A DNA stretch of 64,000 bases from assembly GCA_033795365.1 (NCBI GenBank), contig JARYGU010000002.1:62001-126000 (forward strand), read 5' to 3'. Origin of the DNA: JARYGU01 sp033795365 (GTDB taxonomy: Bacteria; Pseudomonadota; Alphaproteobacteria; Rhizobiales; Rhizobiaceae). Made by a program: the position numbers and the translations under genes. The notes under the pieces are model-generated. The model saw nothing but the letters and a program-made list of their open reading frames with translations. It did no database searches and had not been told where the DNA came from. Below are positions 17,960 through 25,947 of the stretch, in pieces. Each line of letters starts with the position of its first letter. The stretch's first letter is position 1.

Positions 17960-19548
17960 CAGGCTTCGAGCCACACGCGGGTTGCGACATAGCCGTTCGA
18001 CATGTCGTTGCCGATGTCGTGGACGTAGCCCTTGACGTTCTTGGAGGCCGCGTTCACGAAGTCGTTGAACATCGGCAGGATCAGGCCGCCTTCGTCACGC
18101 ACCATCGTCGCCATGGTGCGATACATTTCCTTGCGCTTCGCTTCGTCCAGTTCGGAACGCGCCTCCAGCAGGATCTTATCGAAGTCCGGACGCAGGAAGC
18201 GCGTATCGTTCCAGTCGGCCGTGGAGAGATAGGCCGTCGAATACATCTGGTCCTGCGTCGGGCGGCCGCCCCAATAGGAGGTGGAGAAGGGCTGGACGTT
18301 CCAGACGTTCGACCAATAGCCGTCGCCCGGTTCCCGCTTGACCTCGATATTGATGCCGGCCTTCTTGGCGCTTTCCTGGTAGAGAACCGCTGCGTCGACG
18401 CCGCCGGGGAAGGCGACTTCGGACGTCCTCAAAAGAACGGTCCCGTCATGGCCGGACTTCTTGTAGTGGAAGGCGGCCTTGTCCGGATCGTAGGCGCGTT
18501 GCTCGATGCCCTCCGGGAAGAGCGCATAGGTCTCGTTGATCGGGAAGTCGTTGCCGACCTTTCCGTAGCCGCCGAGGATCTTCTCGACCATGGTCTCGCG
18601 GTCCATGGCGTATTTCAGCGCCAGGCGCAGGTCGTTGTTGTCGAACGGCGCCGTGTTGCAATGCATGATGAAGACGTAATGGCCGCGGCCTGCGGTGTTG
18701 AGGATCTCGACCGTCGGAGCGCGCTTCAGCAGGGCGACCGTCTTCGGGTCGACGCGGTTGATATAGTGGACCTGCCCGGAGGAGAGCGCCGCGATACGCG
18801 CGGTCGCGTCGTTCATCACGATCATCTCGACGCTGTCGACGAAACCGCGGTCGGAGCGCCAGTCGTTGGGGTTCTTCTCGAAGGTGGCGCGAACGCCGGG
18901 CTCGAAGTTGGTCAGCTTGTAAGGACCGGTGCCGATACCGGCATTCACGTCGTCCAGGCCGCCGTTCGGCTGAATGACGAGATGGTAGTCGGTCAGGAGC
19001 AGCGGAAGATCGGCATTGCCCTCGGTTAGCGTGACGACCAGGTCCCCATCCTTGTTCTCGACGGACTTGATGGACTTCAGAACGCCGAGCGCGCCCGATT
19101 GGGACTTTTCGTCGCTGTGCCTCTTCAGCGTGGCGATGACGTCGTCGATGGTCATCTCCTTGCCGTTGTGAAACTGCACGCCCTTGCGGATCTTGAAGGT
19201 CCACACGGCAGCGTCGGGCGAGGGCTCCCAGGATTCGGCAAGGGCGGGAACGGGTCCGCCGGTCAGCGGTTCGGATTCGACCAGCATGTCGCCCCAGGTG
19301 CGGGTGAGGACGAAGGTGAACTGCGAGGCGGAAGTCGCGGGATCGAGCGAATCGGTGGCGTTGCCTCCCTCAAGCCCGAGCTTCAGATGACCGCCGCGTT
19401 TGGGCTCCTGCGCTCTGGCGCTGGTCTCGAACAGCGTGCCTGCTGCCGCCAGCGTCAGGCCGAAGGCCGTCGCGCGGCCCATGAATTCGCGGCGGTTCAT
19501 GCGTCCGCTCACGATCTGGTTTGCCAGATAGTTCTTGTAATCAGTCAT
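17959..19548 (-). CDS. ABC transporter substrate-binding protein, peptide class (paralogue 1)
   Basis: A 529-residue family-5 binding protein and first gene of the leftward operon. The twin-arginine signal (NRREFMGRATAFGL, cleavage near ARAQ) predicts Tat export. The mature part is full length for DppA-like proteins. The start at 19548 is preceded on the minus strand by a GGGA/AGGGG purine stretch. Its stop overlaps the start of the DppB-type permease, an arrangement that links binding protein and pore translation. It is paralogous to the protein at 12759-14348. The ligand is unknown; the location between betaine and carnitine genes makes a quaternary amine or acyl-carnitine possible. Confidence 0.9.
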   Translation of the reverse strand: MTDYKNYLANQIVSGRMNRREFMGRATAFGLTLAAAGTLFETSARAQEPKRGGHLKLGLEGGNATDSLDPATSASQFTFVLTRTWGDMLVESEPLTGGPVPALAESWEPSPDAAVWTFKIRKGVQFHNGKEMTIDDVIATLKRHSDEKSQSGALGVLKSIKSVENKDGDLVVTLTEGNADLPLLLTDYHLVIQPNGGLDDVNAGIGTGPYKLTNFEPGVRATFEKNPNDWRSDRGFVDSVEMIVMNDATARIAALSSGQVHYINRVDPKTVALLKRAPTVEILNTAGRGHYVFIMHCNTAPFDNNDLRLALKYAMDRETMVEKILGGYGKVGNDFPINETYALFPEGIEQRAYDPDKAAFHYKKSGHDGTVLLRTSEVAFPGGVDAAVLYQESAKKAGINIEVKREPGDGYWSNVWNVQPFSTSYWGGRPTQDQMYSTAYLSTADWNDTRFLRPDFDKILLEARSELDEAKRKEMYRTMATMVRDEGGLILPMFNDFVNAASKNVKGYVHDIGNDMSNGYVATRVWLEA

Positions 19549-19795
19549 TCCCCTGTTCCCTTTCTTTATGGCCTTGGCGGCCGTTTGTCGGTTGGCAGAA
19601 TTTCTGTCGGCGTCTTTTCCCGAAAACCGCGGGCGAGAAGGCGGTCCTGCGTAACGCCTGGTCTTTTAACGTGGGTTTAATTTCCCTTCCTATCGATGAT
19701 GCAGTGCCGTTGTTCGTTCTTTTTCATAAGGTTAATCGCGAAGGCCGTCGTTGTAACGCCCTAAATTTTCTGTTTTTCCCATAAATTTCGCTTAC

Positions 19796-19830
19796 GGGAA
19801 AAGCGGCCGGGCAACGGCATCCGGCCTTCG
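19796..19830 (-). terminator. Weak hairpin terminator in the 19549-19870 intergenic stretch
   Basis: On the minus strand GGCCGG (complement of 19821-19826) pairs with CCGGCC (complement of 19805-19810), followed by GCTTTTC. This lies 45 bp past the stop of the crotonase gene. A further inverted repeat, TTTTCCC (19774-19780) with GGGAAAA (19796-19802), overlaps it. The remaining 322-bp gap should contain the promoter of the peptide-transporter operon; no clear -35/-10 pair was recognised. Confidence 0.35.
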
Positions 19831-19870
19831 ATTTCTATTCATTCCGGCCGAGATGCGGCCGATCGCCGGT

Positions 19871-20653
19871 TCAGCGTCCCTTCCAAACGGGGTCGCGTTT
19901 TTCGGCGAAAGCGCGCGCGCCCTCAAGCTGGTCTTCGCTGGAATATAGCACATCGACGGTCTTGAACTGCCGCCTTGTGATCTTGTTCATGGTCGTCTGG
20001 AACGTTTCGCCCTCGGCAGCCCGCACGACCTCCTTGATCGCGGCATAGACGAGCGGCGGGCCGCTTTCGAGAAGCCGGGCGAGCTCCCAGGCGCGATCCA
20101 TCAGCCTGTCGGCGGGCAGGACTTCGTTGACGAAGCCCCAGCGATGGGCCTCATGCACGTCCAGCCAGCGGCCCGTCAGCAGCATGTCCATGGCGATGTG
20201 ATAGGGAATGCGCTTCGGCAGCTTGATCGAGGCGGCGTCGGCCACGGTTCCGGAGCGGATTTCGGGAAGCGCGAAGGTCGCGTGCTCGGCGGCCAGAATC
20301 AGATCGGTGGAAAGCGCGATTTCAAGACCGCCGCCGCAGCAGATGCCGTTGACGGCCGCGATGACCGGCTTGTTGAGATCGCGCAGTTCCTGCATGCCGC
20401 CGAAACCGCCGACGCCGTAGTCGCCGTCCACCGCATCGCCCGCCGCTGCCGCTTTCAGGTCCCAACCCGGACAGAAGAATTTTTCGCCGGCGCCGGTGAC
20501 GATGGCAACGCGCAAGGCATCGTCATCTCGGAAGTCGCGGAAGATATCGCCCATGATCCGGCTGGTTACGAGGTCGATGGCGTTCGCCTTCGGCCGGTCG
20601 ATCGTGACTTCGAGAATGCCGCCCTCCCGGCGGGTCCTGATCGGTCCTGTCAT
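19871..20653 (-). CDS. Enoyl-CoA hydratase family, crotonobetainyl-CoA hydratase (CaiD)-like
   Basis: A 260-residue crotonase-fold protein. The oxyanion-hole segments are at KFFCPGWDLKA (about 59-69) and NGICCGGGLEIAL (about 100-114), and a catalytic acid candidate lies in PEIRSGTVADAASI. FCPGWDLKA and the overall length resemble CaiD-type carnitinyl-CoA dehydratases. It is the last gene of the carnitine group, coupled by ATGA to the acyl-CoA ligase. Expected step: water addition to crotonobetainyl-CoA giving L-carnitinyl-CoA. Another unsaturated acyl-CoA substrate is possible. Confidence 0.82.
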   Translation of the reverse strand: MTGPIRTRREGGILEVTIDRPKANAIDLVTSRIMGDIFRDFRDDDALRVAIVTGAGEKFFCPGWDLKAAAAGDAVDGDYGVGGFGGMQELRDLNKPVIAAVNGICCGGGLEIALSTDLILAAEHATFALPEIRSGTVADAASIKLPKRIPYHIAMDMLLTGRWLDVHEAHRWGFVNEVLPADRLMDRAWELARLLESGPPLVYAAIKEVVRAAEGETFQTTMNKITRRQFKTVDVLYSSEDQLEGARAFAEKRDPVWKGR

Positions 20654-22719
20654 GCGTTTTGCTTCCTTCGCCTGATCAGGGCATCCGCCGCGACGACGCC
20701 GTCGCCTTCCGGCAGCACCATGATAGGATTGATATCCAGTTCTTCGAGTATTGAAGCGTTTGAAACGACATAGGATGCCGCTGATGCGACGGCGCGAACG
20801 AGCGCGTCGATGTCGCCCTTCGGCCCGCCACGATAGCCGTGAAGCAATTTCGAGGCTTTCAGCCCGGAAATCGCTTCCCGAATGGCGTTTTCATCGGCCG
20901 GAAGCGTCAAAACGGCGGAATCTTCGAGCAATTCCACCAAAATCCCGCCGGCGCCGACGGTCAGCACCGGACCGGCGACGGGATCGCGCATAGCACCGAC
21001 GATAAGTTCGGCGACAGGCTTTGCGACCATCTTCTCCACGAGATAGCCGGAGGCGACCGAAGACATGGCCTCGGCCGCTTCGAGCACTGCTTCGCGGCTC
21101 GAAAGGTTGAGCCTGACGGCGCCGGCCTCGGTCTTGTGAGCGACGCCGAGCCCTTTCAGGACGACGGGAAAATCCAGGTCCTTGGCTACGACCGCTGCCT
21201 CTTCGGCATCTGCGGCCGTTCTCCCCTTCGGGACCGGAAGTCCGAAGCTGGCAAGCTCCTTCTTGGCTTCGTGCTCGGAGAGGGTGATCGTCTCTCCTGT
21301 GGACGGAACGGCCCTGAGCAAGGGCGCCGGCGCCGGTTTCTTCCAGGCTGCGCCGATCCCGGCTGCCGTTTCCGCTGCGGCGAGCGCCTCCTCGATCCCG
21401 AAGAACGGCACGACGCCTGCAGCCATCAGCGTCTCGGCGGTCGCCTCGGGCATGTTCTCGCCAAGGCTCGCGACGATGCCGGCGGCAGCACCGGTGGCCT
21501 TCGATGCGTCGATGACGGCATGGCAGGTCGCTACCCAGTCGGCAGCGTCGCACCGATCCTGCCGCGGGAAATCGAGCACGATCAGGTTCAGCGCATAACC
21601 GCCTTTCATCATGGCCGTGAAGGCGGTGGTCTGCTTCTCGCGATTGCCCCAGACGAAGGTGTGATAGTCCAGCGGATTGGCGATCGTGACCATCTCGCCC
21701 AGGCTTTCGCGCAGCGGCTGGCGCTGATCCTCGCGCAATGCGCGGTAGACGATCTTGCGCTTCACGCCCGCATCCGCCATCAGCGAGGCTTCGCCGCCCG
21801 AACAGCTCATGGACGAGATATCGAAGCTTTCGAGCGGACCATGGAGATGCAGGAGCTTCAGCGTCTCCAGAAGTTCCGGCAGGGTATCGACCCGGCCGAT
21901 GCCGAGGCGGGCAAGCAGCGCCGACGAAACCGCATCGTTGCCGGCGAGCGAGGCGGTATGCGAGACGGTCGCAAGCTGTGCGGCCTCGGATTTCCCGACC
22001 TTCAGCGTGACGACCGGCTTTTTCAGCTCGCGAGCGCGGGTCGCAAGGCGTTCAAGCGCCTCGATGCTGTCGAAGCCTTCGATATGCAGGCCGACGGCCG
22101 TCACGCGCGGGTCTTCGAGCACGGCGCAGGCGAGATCGGAAAGGCCGGTCTGGGCCTGGTTGCCGGCCGTCAGGATGTAGGCGAGGGGAAGGCCCCGCAT
22201 CTGCATCGAAATGTTGCAGGCGATGTTCGAGGACTGGGTGAGGACGGCGACGCCTCTTTCGATACGCAGCATGCCGTGCTGGTCGGGCCAGAGCAGGGCG
22301 CCGTCGAGCATGTTGATGAAGCCGTAGCAGTTCGGGCCGACGATCGGCATGTCGCCGGCGGCTTCCACCAGCGCCTTCTGCAGATCGTCGCCGTCCGCAA
22401 GCTCGCTTGCGGCTTCGCGGAAGCCCGAGGCGTAGCAGACCGCGCCGCCGGCGCCGCGAGCGGCGAGATCACGGATGATCTCGATGGTGAGCTGGCGGTT
22501 GACGCCGACGAAAGAGGCGTCGGGTGCCGCCGGCAGATCGGCCACCGAGCGATAGCATTTGCGGCCGAGGATTTCGTCATGCGTCGGGTGGACCGGCCAG
22601 ATATCGCCGGAAAAGCCCATCTTGTCGCATTGTTCGACGACCCGGCGCGCTTCCTTGCCGCCGAAGACGGCGATGGAGCGGGGCTGGATCAGGCGATCGA
22701 GGGGGCGGGGGGTGGTCAT
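20650..22719 (-). CDS. NDP-forming acyl-CoA ligase family protein (candidate gamma-butyrobetainyl-CoA synthetase)
   Basis: A 689-residue fused ligase of the acetyl-CoA synthetase (NDP-forming)/protein-acetyltransferase-like family. Order: CoA-binding Rossmann domain (IAVFGG near residue 15), ligase/CoA domain with the phospho-histidine motif SHTASLAG (about 250-257), and a C-terminal ATP-grasp domain (HEAKKELASFGLPVPKG onward). No GNAT domain is present, favouring catalysis on a free acid. The start at 22719 was chosen over upstream codons that lie towards the RIME repeat. The context with an acyl-CoA dehydrogenase and CaiD-like enzyme suggests it activates gamma-butyrobetaine or carnitine. 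This is inference. Confidence 0.82.
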   Translation of the reverse strand: MTTPRPLDRLIQPRSIAVFGGKEARRVVEQCDKMGFSGDIWPVHPTHDEILGRKCYRSVADLPAAPDASFVGVNRQLTIEIIRDLAARGAGGAVCYASGFREAASELADGDDLQKALVEAAGDMPIVGPNCYGFINMLDGALLWPDQHGMLRIERGVAVLTQSSNIACNISMQMRGLPLAYILTAGNQAQTGLSDLACAVLEDPRVTAVGLHIEGFDSIEALERLATRARELKKPVVTLKVGKSEAAQLATVSHTASLAGNDAVSSALLARLGIGRVDTLPELLETLKLLHLHGPLESFDISSMSCSGGEASLMADAGVKRKIVYRALREDQRQPLRESLGEMVTIANPLDYHTFVWGNREKQTTAFTAMMKGGYALNLIVLDFPRQDRCDAADWVATCHAVIDASKATGAAAGIVASLGENMPEATAETLMAAGVVPFFGIEEALAAAETAAGIGAAWKKPAPAPLLRAVPSTGETITLSEHEAKKELASFGLPVPKGRTAADAEEAAVVAKDLDFPVVLKGLGVAHKTEAGAVRLNLSSREAVLEAAEAMSSVASGYLVEKMVAKPVAELIVGAMRDPVAGPVLTVGAGGILVELLEDSAVLTLPADENAIREAISGLKASKLLHGYRGGPKGDIDALVRAVASAASYVVSNASILEELDINPIMVLPEGDGVVAADALIRRRKQNA

Positions 22720-22745
22720 GCAGGCACCCCTCCGTTTGTCGCCTT

Positions 22746-22886
22746 GCCCCTCATCCGCCCTGCCGGGCACCTTCTCCCCGTCATGACGGGGAGAAGGTGA
22801 TATGCCGATGGGTTTTCGCGTTGCGGAACGTTGCGTTTGGCACGTCCCCTCTCCCCGCCTGCGGGGAGAGGGTTAGGGTGAGGGGC
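22746..22886. repeat. RIME-type palindromic intergenic repeat, copy 1
   Basis: A 141-bp element bounded by inverted ends GCCCCTCA (22746-22753) and TGAGGGGC (22879-22886). It contains a perfect 32-bp palindrome at 22768-22799 (core CCCCGTCATGACGGGG) and a second hairpin at 22847-22872 (CCCTCTCCCCGC with its complement). This is the two-palindrome layout of the rhizobial intergenic mosaic element RIME1. It lies between two co-directional genes. Confidence 0.85.
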
Positions 22887-22906
22887 AAGTATACGCGCCG
22901 CCATGC

Positions 22907-24067
22907 TCACGCCCCCAACGGCCGCAAGAGATCACGGCTGATGATGTGGCGCTGGATTTCCGAGGTGCCGTCCCAAATGCGCTCCACGCGGGCATCGCGC
23001 CAGAAGCGGGCGAGAGGCAGGTCGTCCATCAGCCCCATGCCGCCATAGATCTGGATCGCCTCGTCGGTGACGCGGGCGAGCATCTCCGAGGCGTAGAGTT
23101 TCGCCGAGGCGATCTCGCGGTTCGACGGCAGGCCCTGGTCGAGGCGCCAGGCGGCGTTGAGCGTCAGAAGGTCGGCGGCGTCGATCTCGGTGATCATGTC
23201 GGCGAGCTTGAAGGAAACGCCCTGGTTCGCGCCGATCGGCTTGCCGAACTGCTTTCGCTCGGCGGCATAGGGAAGGGTGGTCTCGAAGACTCGGCGTGCC
23301 CGGCCGACGCAGGTGGCGGCAACGGTGATGCGGGTGGCATAGAGCCAGTCGTTGGCGATGTCGAAGCCCTTGTGCACCTCACCGAGGATCTGCGCGGAGG
23401 GAAGCCGGCAATCGTCGAAGGTCAGGATGCAGTTCTTGTAGCCGCGGTGAGAGACCGAACTGTAGCCTTCGCGGATTTCGAAGCCCGGCGTGCCGCGATC
23501 GACCAGGAAGCAGGTGATCAGCTTCTTCGGGCCGCGCGGCGTATCCTCCTCGCCGGTGGCGATGAAGACGATGACGAAATCGGCGATGTTGGCATGGGAG
23601 ATGAAATGCTTGGTGCCGTTGACGATCCAGTCGTCGCCATCCTTTTTTGCAAAGCATTTCATGCCGCGCACATCGGACCCGGCATCCGGTTCGGTCATGG
23701 CGAGGGCGTCGAATTTGTCGCCGCGCACCGCTGGGATCAGATATTTCTCGCGTTGCTCGTCGTTGCAGGCCATCAGGATGCCCGAAGGACGGCCGAAAAA
23801 GACGGTGAGCCCCATCGAGCCGCGTCCGAGCTCTCGTTCGACCAGCGTGAACGAGGTGTGGTCGAGGCCCGCGCCGCCGACTTCCTCGGGGAAGTTGCAG
23901 CCGAAGAAACCTATCTCCTTGCACTTTCGCGCGATCTCCTGGCCGAGCTCCGGGGGCACGACGCCGGTGCGCTCGACTTCGTTCTCATGCGGATAGATTT
24001 CCGTTTCGACGAAGCTGCGGACCGTGTCGACGATCATCTGCTGTTCGTCGGTCAATGCGAAGTTCAT
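22907..24067 (-). CDS. Acyl-CoA dehydrogenase (candidate gamma-butyrobetainyl-CoA dehydrogenase)
   Basis: A 386-residue flavoprotein of usual family length: N-terminal helical domain, beta domain with AMTEPDAGSDVRG (about 125-137), and C-terminal helical domain with YGGMGLMDDLPLARFWRDAR and GTSEIQRHI. In most short- and medium-chain enzymes the catalytic base is the Glu preceding GTS; here the residue is Asp366 (IWDGT). Either aspartate serves as base or the base lies elsewhere. It sits between RIME copies 1 and 2 in the carnitine group. The predicted substrate gamma-butyrobetainyl-CoA comes from context only. Confidence 0.88.
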   Translation of the reverse strand: MNFALTDEQQMIVDTVRSFVETEIYPHENEVERTGVVPPELGQEIARKCKEIGFFGCNFPEEVGGAGLDHTSFTLVERELGRGSMGLTVFFGRPSGILMACNDEQREKYLIPAVRGDKFDALAMTEPDAGSDVRGMKCFAKKDGDDWIVNGTKHFISHANIADFVIVFIATGEEDTPRGPKKLITCFLVDRGTPGFEIREGYSSVSHRGYKNCILTFDDCRLPSAQILGEVHKGFDIANDWLYATRITVAATCVGRARRVFETTLPYAAERKQFGKPIGANQGVSFKLADMITEIDAADLLTLNAAWRLDQGLPSNREIASAKLYASEMLARVTDEAIQIYGGMGLMDDLPLARFWRDARVERIWDGTSEIQRHIISRDLLRPLGA

Positions 24068-24110
24068 GTTGTTTCCCCTTGTATTCTTTATGCGCGGGTA
24101 TTCGCGTGGT

Positions 24111-24220
24111 GCCCCTCACCCTAACCCTCTCCCCGCAGGCAGCGAGAGGGGACGGAACGGTGCGGCATATTCCCTTCTCTCCGTTCACGGGGAGAAGGTG
24201 CCGGCAGGCGGATGAGGGGC
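24111..24220. repeat. RIME-type palindromic intergenic repeat, copy 2
   Basis: A 110-bp element with the same ends GCCCCTCA (24111-24118) and TGAGGGGC (24213-24220) as copy 1 but in the opposite orientation. An imperfect hairpin around CCTCTCCCCGCAGGCAGCGAGAGGGG is followed by CTTCTCTCCGTTCACGGGGAGAAG. It lies between the acyl-CoA dehydrogenase and carnitine dehydrogenase genes. Confidence 0.85.
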
Positions 24221-24230
24221 CAGTACCCAT

Positions 24231-25721
24231 CTATCGTTTCTGCCCCACATGCCGCCCCGCGCCCTCCGGCACCGGCAGCTTCGCGTGCCCCTCGGCGATC
24301 GGTGCGATCTTCGCCAGCACGTCCGCCGGGGCCGAGACCGCCTTTCCTTCCTGGCTGTCGACATGCAGCATCATCTGCTCGGCGGTGGCGATCGCCTCTC
24401 CGGTGGCCGCATCGTGGATCGTCGTGAAGAAATGCAGCCGCTTTTCATCGCTGGAAAGGAGCTGCAGCGTCGTATAAAGCGCCTGGCCGAGCTTGGCCTC
24501 GCCGAGATGACGGATATGCGTTTCGACGGTGTAATAGCTGTGCCCCGCCTCGACATAGGCGAAGTCGACGCCGATCAGCCGCAGCAGCGCGTCGGACGTG
24601 TCGCCGAAAAGCTGGAGATAGCGGTGCTCGGTCATGTGGCCATTGTAATCGACCCAGGCGGCGTTGACCTTGGTGTCGACCAGCCGCAGCGGAGCGGATT
24701 CGTCATAGGTCTTCTTCTGGTTGCCGCCGGCGGCCCAGAGGCGCTTTTCGAAATCGGCTAGCAGCTTGCCGGCCCCCCAGCCTTCGCCGCCGTTCGACGC
24801 CTTCAATGCGTGCATGATGCCGACGAGGTTTTCGTCGCGGATGCGTTCCAGCTCGCGGATGGAGCGGCCGGCGGCCTGCGCATCGGATTGTGCGCCGATC
24901 TTTTCGACCAGCGCGTCATCGAGATCGACGACGTCGGTGAATTTCGTCCACGGCCATTTGAGGCAGGGGCCGAACTGGGCGAGGAAGTGGCGCATGCCGG
25001 CTTCGCCGCCGGCGATGCGATAGGTCTCGAACAGGCCCATCTGCGCCCAGCGCATGCCGAAGGAATAGCGCATCACGTCGTCGAGCGTCTCGGTGTCGCA
25101 TATGTCGTCCTGGATCAGCCACAGCGCCTCTCGCCACAGAGCCTCGAGCAGGCGATCGCCGACGAATGCCTCGATCTCCTTGGCGATGACCACGCCCTTC
25201 ATGCCGATCTGCTCGACGCCTTCTTTGGCGCGTTCGATCGTTTCCGGCGAGGTTTTTCCGCCGCCGACGAGCTCGACCAGCGGCAGCAGGTAGACGGGGT
25301 TGTAGGGATGGGCGACGAACATCCGCTCCGGATGCTTCATCTCGGCCTGCAGGTCGGTCGGCAGCAGGCCGGAGGTTGAGGAACCGATCAGCGCATCCGG
25401 CCGGGCGGCCGCATCGATCTCCGTGATGACGCCGCGCTTCAGCTCCAGCCGCTCGGGCACGCTTTCCTGAATCCAGTCAGCATCTTCGACGGCTTCCTGC
25501 AAGCTCTTGCAGAAGATCAGCTTTCCCTTCGGCGGCAGCGGCGCCATGGTAAGCATGGCATAGGCGCGCTCGGCATTGGCCATGACCTCGCCGATGATGC
25601 GTTCGGCCTCGGGATGCGGATCGAAGATCTTCACGTCGATGCCGGCGAGCGCGAAACGGGCGACCCAGGCCCCTCCGATGACGCCGCCGCCGACGCAGGC
25701 TGCTTTGGTGATTTGGTTCAT
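24231..25721 (-). CDS. L-carnitine 3-dehydrogenase fused to a hotdog thioesterase
   Basis: A 496-residue bifunctional protein. Residues 1-320 are a 3-hydroxyacyl-CoA-dehydrogenase-like fold: NAD-binding GGGVIGGAW at 11-19, then SSTSGLLPTDLQ and HPYNPVYLLPLVELVGG typical of carnitine dehydrogenase. Residues about 345-475 are a 4HBT hotdog thioesterase (WVDYNGHMTEHRYLQLFGD). Such fusions are known in carnitine degraders, where the dehydrogenase makes 3-dehydrocarnitine and the thioesterase releases glycine betaine from betainyl-CoA. The BKACE enzyme that links the two steps is encoded just upstream. RIME elements flank the gene on both sides. Confidence 0.9.
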   Translation of the reverse strand: MNQITKAACVGGGVIGGAWVARFALAGIDVKIFDPHPEAERIIGEVMANAERAYAMLTMAPLPPKGKLIFCKSLQEAVEDADWIQESVPERLELKRGVITEIDAAARPDALIGSSTSGLLPTDLQAEMKHPERMFVAHPYNPVYLLPLVELVGGGKTSPETIERAKEGVEQIGMKGVVIAKEIEAFVGDRLLEALWREALWLIQDDICDTETLDDVMRYSFGMRWAQMGLFETYRIAGGEAGMRHFLAQFGPCLKWPWTKFTDVVDLDDALVEKIGAQSDAQAAGRSIRELERIRDENLVGIMHALKASNGGEGWGAGKLLADFEKRLWAAGGNQKKTYDESAPLRLVDTKVNAAWVDYNGHMTEHRYLQLFGDTSDALLRLIGVDFAYVEAGHSYYTVETHIRHLGEAKLGQALYTTLQLLSSDEKRLHFFTTIHDAATGEAIATAEQMMLHVDSQEGKAVSAPADVLAKIAPIAEGHAKLPVPEGAGRHVGQKR

Positions 25722-25755
25722 GATCGCGTTCCCACTTCAATTCGAATTCGCGGCG

Positions 25756-25935
25756 CCCCCTCATCCGGCCCTTCGGGCCACCTTCTCCCCGCGGGGAGAA
25801 GAGGGAAGTTGCGGCGCCATTCTGCCCTATCCGGGCTCGTGCTTCCTGCCGCATCGATGCGTTCCGCTCATCCGGCCCTACGTGGTTCCTTCTCCCGCTT
25901 GCGGGGAGAAGGTGCCGGCAGGCGGATGATGGGGC
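25756..25935. repeat. RIME-type repeats, composite copy 3
   Basis: About 180 bp containing two partial RIME units: 25756-25803 (CTTCTCCCCGCGGGGAGAAG palindrome) and about 25867-25935 (CTTCTCCCGCTTGCGGGGAGAAG hairpin, ending GATGGGGC). The units share the CTCATCCGGCCC block and the CTTCTCCC palindrome family with copies 1 and 2. It lies between the carnitine dehydrogenase and BKACE genes. Confidence 0.8.
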
Positions 25936-25947
25936 TCCCCCACGCGC

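Noticed and set aside
22746..25935. Possible CRISPR-like array from repeated palindromes
   Set aside because: Only three elements, unequal in length, in mixed orientation and separated by whole genes of 1.2-1.5 kb. They match intergenic RIME elements, not a regular repeat-spacer array, and no cas gene is present.
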